From Halioglobus sp. (GTDB taxonomy: Bacteria; Pseudomonadota; Gammaproteobacteria; Pseudomonadales; Halieaceae), in contig PABK01000035.1 of the NCBI GenBank assembly GCA_002699145.1, positions 186,001 through 250,000 of the forward strand: a stretch of DNA of 64,000 bases. The letters run 5' to 3'. Below the pieces are notes generated by a model that was not told where the DNA came from, did not search any database, and saw only the letters and a list, made by a program, of their open reading frames with translations. The position numbers and the translations under genes are program-made. Below, piece after piece: positions 7,923 through 16,059 of the stretch. Positions within the stretch are counted from its first letter, which is position 1; every line of letters starts with the position of its first letter.

Positions 7923-9860
7923 ATGAACAGTTCGGTACCAACCCAGTATGACATCAGCGCGGACGACGCCCACATCGCGCGGGCGCTGGAGGATGCGAGC
8001 ATCCCCACGCTGATGATGAGCATGATCCACATGAGCGGCGACAGCAGCCTGCTGGACGGCCCCATACGCCCCGGCGGCGCCTACATCAACGAGTACCAGG
8101 GTTACATGTCCGGGGAAGACAAGGCGCAGGTACGCGCCATGGCGCTGGAGGTGATCAGGAAATTCCGCGACGGCGGTTGCGTGCTGCCGCCGCCGCCCGA
8201 CGCCGCGACCGTGCACCGCATGATGAATTTCATCCTCGGCCAGGAGGTTCCCGCGGAGTACGTGCCGATGATGCTGGAGGAAATGGAGCTGGACGGTCGC
8301 GACCAGCGTTCCGACGACTGGGGCGACGAGGTCGACCGCGCGGCGCGCGAGCAGCACAGCGTGCTGGTGATCGGCGGCGGCATGTCCGGTGTGCTGGCCG
8401 CCTACCGCCTGCGCGAGGCCGGCATTCCCTACGTGGTGATCGAGAAGAACGCCTCCGTGGGGGGAACCTGGTACGAAAATCGTTACCCCGGCGTACGCGT
8501 CGACGTGGCCAACCACCTGTACTGCTATTCCTTCGAGCCGGCGCACCACTGGAGCGAGTATTTCTCGCAACAAGCCGAGCTGCAGCAGTACTTCGAGGGT
8601 GTACTGGATCACCACGGCCTGCGCGACCATTTTCGTTTCAACACAGAGGTGGTCAGCGCGACGTTCGACGAGGACAGCGCGTGCTGGACGGTGATCACCC
8701 GCGACCAGGGCGGTAACGAACAGACGCATGTGGTCAATACCGTGATCAGCGCGGTGGGTCAGTTGAACCGCCCCTCGCTGCCGGAAATTCCCGGTATCGA
8801 GGATTTCAGCGGGCAGTGGTGTCACTCGGCAAACTGGGACGATACGATCGACCTGCGCGGCAAGCGCGTGGCGGTGGTCGGCTCCGGCGCCAGCGCCTTC
8901 CAGATCGTGCCGACCATCGCGCCGGAGGTGGCGCAGCTGACGGTTTTCCAGCGTTCCGCGCCGTGGATGTTCGAGAACCCCATCTACCACGAGAAGGTGC
9001 CCGAAGGAAAAAAATGGTGCCTGGAAAACCTGCCGTTCTACACGCGCTGGTTCCGTTTCCTGTTGTTCTGGCCGGCCTGCGACGGCGCCTACGAGTCGGT
9101 CTTCGTCGACCCGGAATGGCCGCACCAGGAACGCAGCGCCAGCGAGATGAACGATTTCGTCTACAACATGTTCAGCGAGTATATCCGCGGGCAGGTCGGC
9201 GACGACGAGGAACTGCTGGCCAAGGTCATCCCCGACTACGCGCCCATGGGCAAACGCACGTTGCAGGACAACGGCAGCTGGCTGGGTGCGCTGCAGCAGG
9301 ACCACGTGGAACTGGTCAACCAGTCGGTGGCCAGGGTGAGCGAGGACGGGCTGTACGCCGCCGACGGCAGCTTTTATCCGGCGGATATCATCATCTACGC
9401 CACCGGCTTCGAGACCGACCGCTTTCTCTGGCCCATGGAGATTCGCGGCCGCGGCGGTCAGTTGCTGGCGCAGCAGTGGGGTACGGAGCCCGCCGCCTAC
9501 CTCGGCGTGACCGTGCCCAATTTTCCCAATTTTTACTGCATGTACGGGCCTGGCACCAACCTGGCCTTCGGCGGTAGCCTGATTTTCAATGGCGAGTGCC
9601 AGATCCGCTACATCATGGAATGCCTGAAAACCCAGTTACAGGCGGGCGCGGCGACACTGGAGTGCCGCGGCGAAACCTACGAGGACTACTACCGGCGCTT
9701 TCGCGAACTGCACGCCAGGCTGATCTGGGAGCACCCGTCGATCAAGACCAGTTTTTACCAGAACCCCGAGGGCAAGGTGACCCTGCTGTGGCCGTGGAAG
9801 ATTCTCGACATGTGGCAGTGGACACGGCAGTGCAATCCGCAGGATTACGACCTCGGCTGA
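7923..9860 (+). CDS. Baeyer-Villiger monooxygenase, 4-hydroxyacetophenone monooxygenase-like
   Basis: A 645-residue FAD/NADPH enzyme. It carries the N-terminal FAD motif GGGMSGVLAAYRLREAG, the BVMO fingerprint FSGQWCHSANWD (FxGxxxHxxxW[PD]) and a second Rossmann motif VVGSGASAFQIVP for NADPH. About 140 residues precede the FAD motif; this extra N-terminal domain is typical of the HAPMO branch and absent from cyclohexanone monooxygenase. The enzyme inserts oxygen beside a carbonyl to make an ester or lactone. Start at 7923 follows CAGGAGCAGTGTGC; an upstream in-frame ATG at 7866 lacks this. It sits between the HsaA-like monooxygenase and an SDR (15 bases downstream), consistent with one operon under the TetR protein. 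Confidence 0.92.
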   Translation: MNSSVPTQYDISADDAHIARALEDASIPTLMMSMIHMSGDSSLLDGPIRPGGAYINEYQGYMSGEDKAQVRAMALEVIRKFRDGGCVLPPPPDAATVHRMMNFILGQEVPAEYVPMMLEEMELDGRDQRSDDWGDEVDRAAREQHSVLVIGGGMSGVLAAYRLREAGIPYVVIEKNASVGGTWYENRYPGVRVDVANHLYCYSFEPAHHWSEYFSQQAELQQYFEGVLDHHGLRDHFRFNTEVVSATFDEDSACWTVITRDQGGNEQTHVVNTVISAVGQLNRPSLPEIPGIEDFSGQWCHSANWDDTIDLRGKRVAVVGSGASAFQIVPTIAPEVAQLTVFQRSAPWMFENPIYHEKVPEGKKWCLENLPFYTRWFRFLLFWPACDGAYESVFVDPEWPHQERSASEMNDFVYNMFSEYIRGQVGDDEELLAKVIPDYAPMGKRTLQDNGSWLGALQQDHVELVNQSVARVSEDGLYAADGSFYPADIIIYATGFETDRFLWPMEIRGRGGQLLAQQWGTEPAAYLGVTVPNFPNFYCMYGPGTNLAFGGSLIFNGECQIRYIMECLKTQLQAGAATLECRGETYEDYYRRFRELHARLIWEHPSIKTSFYQNPEGKVTLLWPWKILDMWQWTRQCNPQDYDLG

Positions 9861-9875
9861 CAGGGAGAGAACAAC

Positions 9876-10658
9876 ATGTCCAGGCTAGAAAACAGGGTCG
9901 CCATCATCACTGGCGCCGCATCGGGCATCGGGCTGGCCTGCGCGCAGCGCTTCGCGCGCGAGGGCGCAGTCGTCGTGGGCACCGATCGCAACGGCAGTGA
10001 CCAGTGGCAGAGCGTGACGCAGATGTCGCCGCGCAGCCAGTTGCACGAGGTCGATGTCACCGACGCGGCGGCGCAGAACGCCATTGCCGCGGCGGTCGCC
10101 GGCGAGTTCGGCCGCATCGACATCCTGCTCACCGCGGCGGGCGTCGGTGACGGCGGCCCGGTGAGTATGCTGGAGGAGGCGAGCTGGGACAGGGTGCTGG
10201 ACATCAACCTCAAGGGCACCTTCCTGTCGATCAAGTCCGTGCTGGACACGATGGTCGCGCAGCGCGCCGGCAGCATCATCACCGTGGCCAGCGTGGAGGG
10301 GCTGAACGGCACCGAGGGCGGCAGCGCCTACAACGCCTCCAAGGGCGGGGTGGTGCTGCTGAGCAAGAACGTGGCGATTGACTACGGCCGTATCGGCGTG
10401 CGCTGCAACAGCATTTGCCCAGGCTTCATCGACACGCCGATGTTGAACCAGGTGATGGGCGCGATGCCGGAGTTCCGGCGGGACGTGGAGCGCGAGACCA
10501 AGCTGGGGCGGCTCGGCAGGCCCGAGGAGATCGCCGGCGCCGCCTGTTTCCTGGCCTCGGACGACGCGTCCTTCGTCACCGGCCAGACCCTGGTGGTGGA
10601 CGGCGGTTACACCGCCGGCCACAGTCACGGTATCGTGGAGCTGATGGGCCTGGTCTAG
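9876..10658 (+). CDS. Short-chain dehydrogenase/reductase
   Basis: A 260-residue classical SDR. The NAD(P) motif is TGAASGIG near residue 13, the structural segment ILLTAAGVGDGG replaces the usual NNAG, and the catalytic Tyr-Lys pair is in SAYNASKGG. The C-terminal VVDGGYTAGH is typical. It starts 15 bases after the BVMO with GGGAG upstream, so it should be co-transcribed and oxidise or reduce an alcohol/ketone of the same pathway. Its stop codon overlaps the stop of the convergent acyl-CoA dehydrogenase in a shared CTAG. Confidence 0.9.
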   Translation: MSRLENRVAIITGAASGIGLACAQRFAREGAVVVGTDRNGSDQWQSVTQMSPRSQLHEVDVTDAAAQNAIAAAVAGEFGRIDILLTAAGVGDGGPVSMLEEASWDRVLDINLKGTFLSIKSVLDTMVAQRAGSIITVASVEGLNGTEGGSAYNASKGGVVLLSKNVAIDYGRIGVRCNSICPGFIDTPMLNQVMGAMPEFRRDVERETKLGRLGRPEEIAGAACFLASDDASFVTGQTLVVDGGYTAGHSHGIVELMGLV

Positions 10659-11791
10659 CGCCCGAGCATGGAGCGCGCGACCACCTCGCGCATGATCTCC
10701 GAGGTGCCGCCGTAGATGCGCTGGATGCGCGCGTCGGCGTAGAAACGCGAGATCGGGTACTCCACGGTGTAGCCGTAGCCGCCGAACAGCTGCAGGCAGT
10801 CATCGATGGTCTTGCACTGCATTTCCGTGGCGGCGTACTTGAGCATGGCGGCGTCGTCCGCGGTCAGTTCGCCGCGGGTGTACTGGTCGGCGCATTTCTC
10901 GTAGAACGCGCGGTTGATGGCGATCTCGGTTTTGACCTCCGCCAGCTTGAAGCGCGTGTTCTGGAAGCTGGCGACCGTCTGGCCGAAGGCCTTGCGCTCC
11001 AGCACGTAGTTGACCGTCAGCTCCAGCGCGCCCTCGGCGGCGGCCACCGCCTGGGCGGCGATGCCCAGGCGCTCGCGTGGCAGCTCCTGCATCATGATGA
11101 TGAAACCCTTGTTCAGCTCGCCCAGCAGGGCGTCCGCTGGCAGGCGCACGTCCTGGAAGTAGAGCAGGGCGGTGTCGGAGGTGTGCTGGCCTATCTTCTC
11201 GATCTTCTTGCCGCGTTCGAAGCCCGGCAGCGAGGCGTCGACCAGGAACAGCGAGGTGCCCTTGGCGCCCTTGCCCGGGTCGGTGATGGCGGCGACGATC
11301 ACGAGGTCCGCCAGCATGCCGTTGGTGATGAAGATCTTGGAGCCGTTGAGCACCCACTCGTCGCCGTCGCGCACGGCGTTGGTGCGGATGCCCTGGACGT
11401 CGGAGCCGGCGCCCGGCTCGGACATGGCCAGGGCGCCGAGCACCTCGCCGCTGACCATTTTCGGCAGCCAGGTTTCTTTTTGTTGGTCGCTGCCGAAGTG
11501 GTTGATGTAGGGCGCAACGATGTTGCTGTGGATGCTGTAGCCGGTCGCCACGCCGCCGAAGCCCATGCGCGACATCTCCTCGAGAATGGCGAAATTCACC
11601 TGCGGGTCGGTGCCGGCGGCGCCGAATTCCTCGGGCAGGTCCGGACACAGCAGGCCGGCGGCGCCCAGGGTGTTCCACAGTTCCCGCGGCACGCCGTGGT
11701 CCGCCTCCCACTGTTCGAAATGGGGCGCGACCTCCTGCTCCAGGGCGCGACGGGTCATATCGCGAAACAGGGTCAGTTCCTCTTCGTCCAT
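10655..11791 (-). CDS. Acyl-CoA dehydrogenase (long-chain/isovaleryl type)
   Basis: A 378-residue FAD enzyme of the acyl-CoA dehydrogenase family. Visible are MSEPGAGSDVQGIRT (flavin contact), VLNGSKIFITNG, RKAFGQTVASFQNTRFKLAE and the C-terminal IQRIYGGTSEIM. The catalytic glutamate of short/medium-chain enzymes (in YEGT) is glycine here (YGGT), as in LCAD and isovaleryl-CoA dehydrogenase, where the base lies on another helix; the Glu in LPRERL is the likely counterpart, by family analogy. It oxidises an acyl-CoA to the enoyl-CoA and gives electrons to ETF. The gene is convergent with the SDR and divergent from the aldehyde dehydrogenase at 11977. Confidence 0.9.
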   Translation of the reverse strand: MDEEELTLFRDMTRRALEQEVAPHFEQWEADHGVPRELWNTLGAAGLLCPDLPEEFGAAGTDPQVNFAILEEMSRMGFGGVATGYSIHSNIVAPYINHFGSDQQKETWLPKMVSGEVLGALAMSEPGAGSDVQGIRTNAVRDGDEWVLNGSKIFITNGMLADLVIVAAITDPGKGAKGTSLFLVDASLPGFERGKKIEKIGQHTSDTALLYFQDVRLPADALLGELNKGFIIMMQELPRERLGIAAQAVAAAEGALELTVNYVLERKAFGQTVASFQNTRFKLAEVKTEIAINRAFYEKCADQYTRGELTADDAAMLKYAATEMQCKTIDDCLQLFGGYGYTVEYPISRFYADARIQRIYGGTSEIMREVVARSMLGR

Positions 11792-11839
11792 AGCTGGTTC
11801 TCCGCTTCGTTCAGGGCGCGCACTATGCGCGATTTGGTA

Positions 11840-11859
11840 CGTAAAAACAATGCCTTACG
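11840..11859. promoter_or_regulatory. Inverted repeat in divergent promoter region
   Basis: CGTAA and TTACG separated by ten bases lie in the 185-base gap between the divergent acyl-CoA dehydrogenase and aldehyde dehydrogenase genes. The surrounding sequence is the only AT-rich part of the gap, so a promoter and a regulator site are plausible. The repeat is short and could be chance. Confidence 0.3.
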
Positions 11860-11976
11860 CGGAACAGGCCGGACACTGGCTGGACCTTGTCGCGGTGCTG
11901 GCCACGGGCGACCAGAGTGCTACACTTAGGCACCTTCGCACCACTGACAACATCACGCTGAACCTGGAGTACCGAC

Positions 11977-13407
11977 ATGCGCGAATACACACAATTCTAC
12001 ATCAACGGCGAGTGGGTGGAGCCCACCGCCCCGCAGAACTGCGACGTCATCAACCCGGCCACCGAGGAGGTCTGCGCGCACATCTCCCTGGGTAACGAGA
12101 CGGACGTGGACAAGGCGGTGGCCGCCGCCAGGGCGGCCTTCGACAGTTACAGCCGCACCAGCCGCGCGGAGCGCGTGGAACTGCTGGAGGCCTGTGTCGA
12201 GGCCTACAAGAAGCACTACAACGAAATCGCCGCGGCGATCAGCGAGGAGATGGGAGCGCCCATGAGCCTGGCCACCACGGCGCAGGCCTACACCGGCCAG
12301 GGTCACCTGGAAGAGGCCGCGCGCGTGCTCAGGGATTTTCAGTTCGAGGAAGACCTGGGCGATCACCGCCTGGTGAAAGAGCCGATCGGCGTGTGCGGCC
12401 TGATCACGCCATGGAACTGGCCGGTCAACCAGATCGCCTGCAAGGTGGCGCCCGCCCTGGCCGTCGGCTGCACCATGGTGCTCAAGCCCAGCGAGGTGGC
12501 CCCCCTGTCCGCCTATCTCTTCGCCCAGGTCATGCACGAGGCCGGCGTGCCCGCCGGCGTGTTCAACCTGGTCAACGGCGACGGCGCGACCGTGGGCACC
12601 GCCCTGTCCAAACACCCGCAGGTGGACATGATGTCCTTTACCGGGTCCACCCGCGCCGGCTCGCTGGTGGCGCAGAACGCCGCTCCCACGGTGAAACGCG
12701 TCACCCAGGAACTGGGCGGCAAGTCGCCGAACATCATCCTCGATGACGCCGACCTGGAGAAGGCGGTGACCGGCGGCGTGATGCACATGTACAACAATAC
12801 CGGCCAGTCCTGTAACGCGCCCTCACGCATGCTGGTTCCCGCGCACCTGCTGGAACAGGCGGAAGAAATCGCCGCGCGGGTGTCCGCCGCGGTGGTCGTC
12901 GGCGACCCGCAGGCCGAGGGCACCACCATGGGCCCGGTGGTCTCCGAGGTGCAGTTCAACAAGATCCAGGGGCTGATCGAGAAAGGCATCGAGGAGGGCG
13001 CCGTGGTCGTGGTCGGCGGCCCCGGCCGGCCCGAAGGCATCGACAAGGGCTATTTCATTCGCCCCACGGTGTTCTCCCGCGCCAACAACGACATGACCAT
13101 TGCGCGCGAGGAAATCTTCGGCCCCGTGCTGACCATGATTCCCTACGAGACCGAGGAGGAGGCCATCGCCATCGCCAACGACACGGAGTACGGCCTGGCC
13201 GGTTACGTGCAGAGCGGCGACATCGAGCACGCGCGCAAGGTGGCGGCGCAGATTCGCGCCGGCAACGTCAGCATCAACGGCTCCGCGGCGGGCTTCAACG
13301 TGCCCTTTGGCGGCTACAAGCAGTCCGGCAACGGGCGTGAGTGGGGCAGTCACGGCTTTACCGACTACCTGGAGATCAAGGCCGTGCAGGGCTACCACGC
13401 GGCCTGA
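11977..13407 (+). CDS. NAD(P)-dependent aldehyde dehydrogenase
   Basis: A 476-residue aldehyde dehydrogenase superfamily member. The cofactor region shows TPWNWPVNQIACKVAPALAV and FTGSTRAG; the general base is the Glu of QELGGKSPN and the nucleophile is the Cys of NNTGQSCNAPSRML. It oxidises an aldehyde to the acid with NAD(P). Overall it resembles the broad-specificity group often found with cyclic-ketone pathways, where it oxidises the aldehyde arising after lactone opening; that role here is inferred from the neighbouring BVMO and SDR. ATG at 11977 is preceded by CTGGAG. The C-terminus is complete (YLEIKAVQGYHAA). Confidence 0.92.
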   Translation: MREYTQFYINGEWVEPTAPQNCDVINPATEEVCAHISLGNETDVDKAVAAARAAFDSYSRTSRAERVELLEACVEAYKKHYNEIAAAISEEMGAPMSLATTAQAYTGQGHLEEAARVLRDFQFEEDLGDHRLVKEPIGVCGLITPWNWPVNQIACKVAPALAVGCTMVLKPSEVAPLSAYLFAQVMHEAGVPAGVFNLVNGDGATVGTALSKHPQVDMMSFTGSTRAGSLVAQNAAPTVKRVTQELGGKSPNIILDDADLEKAVTGGVMHMYNNTGQSCNAPSRMLVPAHLLEQAEEIAARVSAAVVVGDPQAEGTTMGPVVSEVQFNKIQGLIEKGIEEGAVVVVGGPGRPEGIDKGYFIRPTVFSRANNDMTIAREEIFGPVLTMIPYETEEEAIAIANDTEYGLAGYVQSGDIEHARKVAAQIRAGNVSINGSAAGFNVPFGGYKQSGNGREWGSHGFTDYLEIKAVQGYHAA

Positions 13408-13527
13408 TCGCGGGCGCCGCCATGGCCAGGTACAGCCTCGATACGGCGCCGGGATGGTACGGCGGCGGCTGCACTGCGGGGGGCGCCCGCGTTTCGTCGC
13501 GGGCGCTGCCCTGAGGCGCGACCAGGC

Positions 13528-13713
13528 ATGGCCGAAATAGTCCCTTTCCGCAGGCCGGGCCCGAAGGAGAAACACCGGGGCAAGGTCCTGTGCCGCCACG
13601 GGCATCACAAGTGGCAGGTCGACAAGGCGAAACAGTTCGACGTCAAGCAGGGCCGGCTGGTGACCGTACGTGTCTGCGCGCGCTGCGGCAAGCGGCGCGT
13701 CAGCGCGGACTGA
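13528..13713 (+). CDS. Small conserved zinc-ribbon-like protein
   Basis: A 61-residue protein beginning MAEIVPFRRPGPKEKHRGK, with a possible metal site made of CRHGHHKW and CARCGKRR spaced about 25 residues apart, the layout of a small zinc ribbon. I recall similar short proteins of the same length in other gammaproteobacteria, but cannot give a function. It is very basic and would be cytoplasmic. It lies 120 bases after the aldehyde dehydrogenase and only seven bases before the sterol-desaturase-family gene, so it may share their transcript. Confidence 0.7.
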   Translation: MAEIVPFRRPGPKEKHRGKVLCRHGHHKWQVDKAKQFDVKQGRLVTVRVCARCGKRRVSAD

Positions 13714-13720
13714 ACGGCGG

Positions 13721-14632
13721 ATGGCCAGGACCGCAGACAGCGCACCGGCCTGGTTCCAGTGGGGCGTGTTTCCCGCGGTGCTGGGGACGGCCCTGCTGGT
13801 CACCTGGCAACTGATACAGGGCGGCACGCCGCCGGCGCTGGCAGTGCTGTATACCCAGGGCGGTGCCGCCCTGGCCATTATTCTCTCCGAGCGCACCTAC
13901 CCCTACCACCGCAGCTGGCTGCGCTCCCACGGCGATATCGGCACCGATGTCGCGCACACGGTGGGCGTCGGCCTGCTCACCGGGCTCACCTCGCCATTGG
14001 CGGTGGCGGGGGGTGTGGCCGTGGCCGGCTGGTTGTCGGCGCAGCTGGGCAGCGATCTGTGGCCCGAGCGCTGGCCGCTACTCGCGCAACTGTTCCTGGC
14101 CCTGGTGATCGGGGAGTTGCCCGGGTACTGGGTGCACCGCTGGCAGCACGCCTGGGACGGCCTGTGGCGTTTCCACGCGGTACACCACAGTGCGCCGCGC
14201 CTGTACTGGCTGAACGCCGGGCGCTTTCACCCGGTCGATATCCTCTCCACCTACGTGCCCACCTACCTGCTGCTGGTGGCGCTGGGCTGCAGCGCGGAGA
14301 TCCTCGCCTACTTCGGCCTGGTCACCGCGGTGCACGGTTTGTTCCAGCACAGCAACATGCAGCTGCGCCTGGGGCCGCTGAACTGGATCTTCAGTATGGC
14401 GGAACTGCATCGCTGGCATCACTCGCGGACCCTGACCGAGGCCAACAGCAATTTCGGCCAGACCATCAGCATCTGGGACTGGGTGTTCGCTACACGCTAC
14501 CTGCCGGCGGACCGCCAGCCGCCGCGGGAGATCGGCATCGCCGACCTGCCGCGCTACCCAACGAGCTGGTGGGCGCAGATTCTCGCGCCCTTCCGCTGGC
14601 GGCGAGTTAAGCGTGAGAGTGCGGCCAGTTGA
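13721..14632 (+). CDS. Sterol desaturase / fatty acid hydroxylase family membrane protein
   Basis: A 303-residue membrane protein with the eight-histidine di-iron pattern of the fatty acid hydroxylase superfamily: HRWQH, FHAVHHS, and later HRWHHSR, plus FQHSN. Four or so hydrophobic helices precede and separate the motifs (e.g. FPAVLGTALLVTWQLI near the N-terminus). Members use O2 and a di-iron centre to hydroxylate or desaturate lipids, sterols or carotenoids at the inner membrane. Substrate unknown; a role in the neighbouring ketone/terpenoid pathway is possible but unproven. ATG at 13721 comes right after the small zinc-ribbon gene; longer in-frame starts overlap that gene. Confidence 0.85.
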   Translation: MARTADSAPAWFQWGVFPAVLGTALLVTWQLIQGGTPPALAVLYTQGGAALAIILSERTYPYHRSWLRSHGDIGTDVAHTVGVGLLTGLTSPLAVAGGVAVAGWLSAQLGSDLWPERWPLLAQLFLALVIGELPGYWVHRWQHAWDGLWRFHAVHHSAPRLYWLNAGRFHPVDILSTYVPTYLLLVALGCSAEILAYFGLVTAVHGLFQHSNMQLRLGPLNWIFSMAELHRWHHSRTLTEANSNFGQTISIWDWVFATRYLPADRQPPREIGIADLPRYPTSWWAQILAPFRWRRVKRESAAS

Positions 14633-14712
14633 ACCGCGCCCCGTTTTGCCGGGACGTCTATCCGCAGTAAGCTAATGCCTTCTTTCATAACTGGCAGTAT
14701 CAGGGGTAATCG

Positions 14713-15528
14713 ATGAGTGAATCCATAACCATGGCGGGCAACCTGCGCGGTTACGCGGTGCTGGTCACCGGCGGTGGAACGGGTATCGGCGCAGGTTGCG
14801 CCGCGGCCCTGGCCGCTGACGGCGCCGCCGTCACCATCTGTGGCCGGCGCGCGGAGGTGCTGGAAGAGGCCGCGCAGAAAATCGCCGCCGCGGCGGATTT
14901 CGGCGGCAGCGTGCAAATCGTCACCGGTGACGTGACCAGCGAGGAGGATGTGCAGTCCATCGTGGCAAAAAGCCTCGAACCCACCGGCAAACTCAATGGC
15001 TGCGTCGCCAACGCCGGCGGCGGCGGCATGTTGTCGGGCTACGAGGACATGGATACGGCGGAGTTCCAGCGCGTCATGGACCTCAACGTCCTGGGCACCA
15101 TGCTGTGTATCAAGCACACCCTGCCGCACATGATCCAGGCCGGCGGCGGCTCCTTCGTCGGCATGTCCTCCCTGGCCGGTCACATCACTCACCCGTGGTT
15201 CGGCGCCTACCCGGTAAGCAAGGCCGGCGTCGAGGCGATGATTCGCAACGCGGCGGACGAGAACGGGCCGCACAAGGTGCGTTTCAACGCGATTCGCCCC
15301 GGCTTCGTGGCCACGGAAATCATGGACATGGTTCCCCGCGACAGCGAGGTCTACCAGTCCTACATCGACAACACGCCGCTGGGCGATGTCGCCTACCCGG
15401 AAGACATCGGGTACCTGGCGCGCTTCCTGATCAGCGCCGAGTCGCGCTGGATTACCGGACAGTGCATCAACGTCGACGGCGGGCACAGCCTGCGGCGCGG
15501 TCCGGATTTTTCCTCGTTCAAGGGCTGA
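14713..15528 (+). CDS. Short-chain dehydrogenase/reductase
   Basis: A 271-residue SDR. The cofactor motif is TGGGTGIGAG, NAG appears in VANAGGGG, and the active-site Tyr and Lys are in GAYPVSKAGVEAM. The C-terminal INVDGGHSLRRGPDFS is typical of the classical group. It follows the sterol-desaturase-family gene by 80 bases on the same strand and is followed 25 bases later by a lipoprotein gene. It probably acts on a hydroxyl or keto group in the same catabolic region; substrate cannot be inferred from sequence. Confidence 0.88.
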   Translation: MSESITMAGNLRGYAVLVTGGGTGIGAGCAAALAADGAAVTICGRRAEVLEEAAQKIAAAADFGGSVQIVTGDVTSEEDVQSIVAKSLEPTGKLNGCVANAGGGGMLSGYEDMDTAEFQRVMDLNVLGTMLCIKHTLPHMIQAGGGSFVGMSSLAGHITHPWFGAYPVSKAGVEAMIRNAADENGPHKVRFNAIRPGFVATEIMDMVPRDSEVYQSYIDNTPLGDVAYPEDIGYLARFLISAESRWITGQCINVDGGHSLRRGPDFSSFKG

Positions 15529-15553
15529 ACAGGCCGCGTCGGAGGAGAGGACC

Positions 15554-15997
15554 ATGCGAGTACTGCCCGGCTTTGCTGTACTGTTCGCCCTGGCGCTCAG
15601 CGCCTGCGGCGGCATCGAGTTCCTCGACAAGGGGGAGGGGTACAACCCCGGCGCCGACCCGCTGGTGCAGGCCCATTTCGAACGCCTGCTCAATGAGCAG
15701 GAGATTGCCTACCAGCGCGATTACCAGGGCAATTACCGGGCCATCAAGAAAAACCAGCAGGACAACCTGGAACGTATCGGAGCGCGCGCCCAGAGCCTCG
15801 AGCCGGGCCGCGAGAGCCTGCGCGTCTCCCCGGGTTGCGCCGCGGACCGGCTGAAGGCCTACCTGCTGGAGAACGACGCGCTGTATGTCGTATCCCGCGA
15901 GCAGGAGGGCGCTTTTGTGCAGATGACGGAGTCCGATTTTGCGCAGTTGGCGGTGGCGGCGCGCTACCAGGGCTTCCAGGAAGACTGCGTCAACTAG
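15554..15997 (+). CDS. Small lipoprotein of unknown function
   Basis: A 147-residue protein with a lipoprotein signal: MRVLPGFAVLFALALSAC, lipobox LSAC, followed by GGIEF. The mature part is hydrophilic and probably helical around residues 45-85 (many Gln, Asn, Arg, Glu), with two further cysteines (PGCAAD and EDCVN) that could form a disulfide in the periplasm. I do not recognise the family. A GGAGGAGAGG ribosome site precedes the ATG. It ends close to the stop of the large minus-strand protease. Confidence 0.7.
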   Translation: MRVLPGFAVLFALALSACGGIEFLDKGEGYNPGADPLVQAHFERLLNEQEIAYQRDYQGNYRAIKKNQQDNLERIGARAQSLEPGRESLRVSPGCAADRLKAYLLENDALYVVSREQEGAFVQMTESDFAQLAVAARYQGFQEDCVN

Positions 15998-16010
15998 CCT
16001 GCAAGGCTAG
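15994..16010. terminator. Hairpin at convergent gene ends
   Basis: CTAGCC and GGCTAG pair across a five-base loop, overlapping the stop codon of the lipoprotein gene; a second GC palindrome AGCCCGCGCGGGCT follows directly. There is no T-run, so this is at best a weak or factor-assisted terminator for the converging transcripts. Confidence 0.4.
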
Positions 16011-16059
16011 CCCGCGCGGGCTCGGGGCCGGGCCACCGTGATCGTGCGCGTCTGGTTGA

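Noticed and set aside
6612-9305. A very long open frame (897 codons) antisense to the monooxygenase genes
   Set aside because: It lies opposite two well-supported enzymes, is low-complexity His/Arg/Ala/Gly-rich, and arises from GC-rich third positions on the coding strand. No domain is recognisable.
13408-13527. Short frame MARYSLDTAPGWYGGG at 13421
   Set aside because: Only 30 codons, no ribosome site, Gly/Ala-rich; probably spacer between the aldehyde dehydrogenase and the small zinc-ribbon gene.
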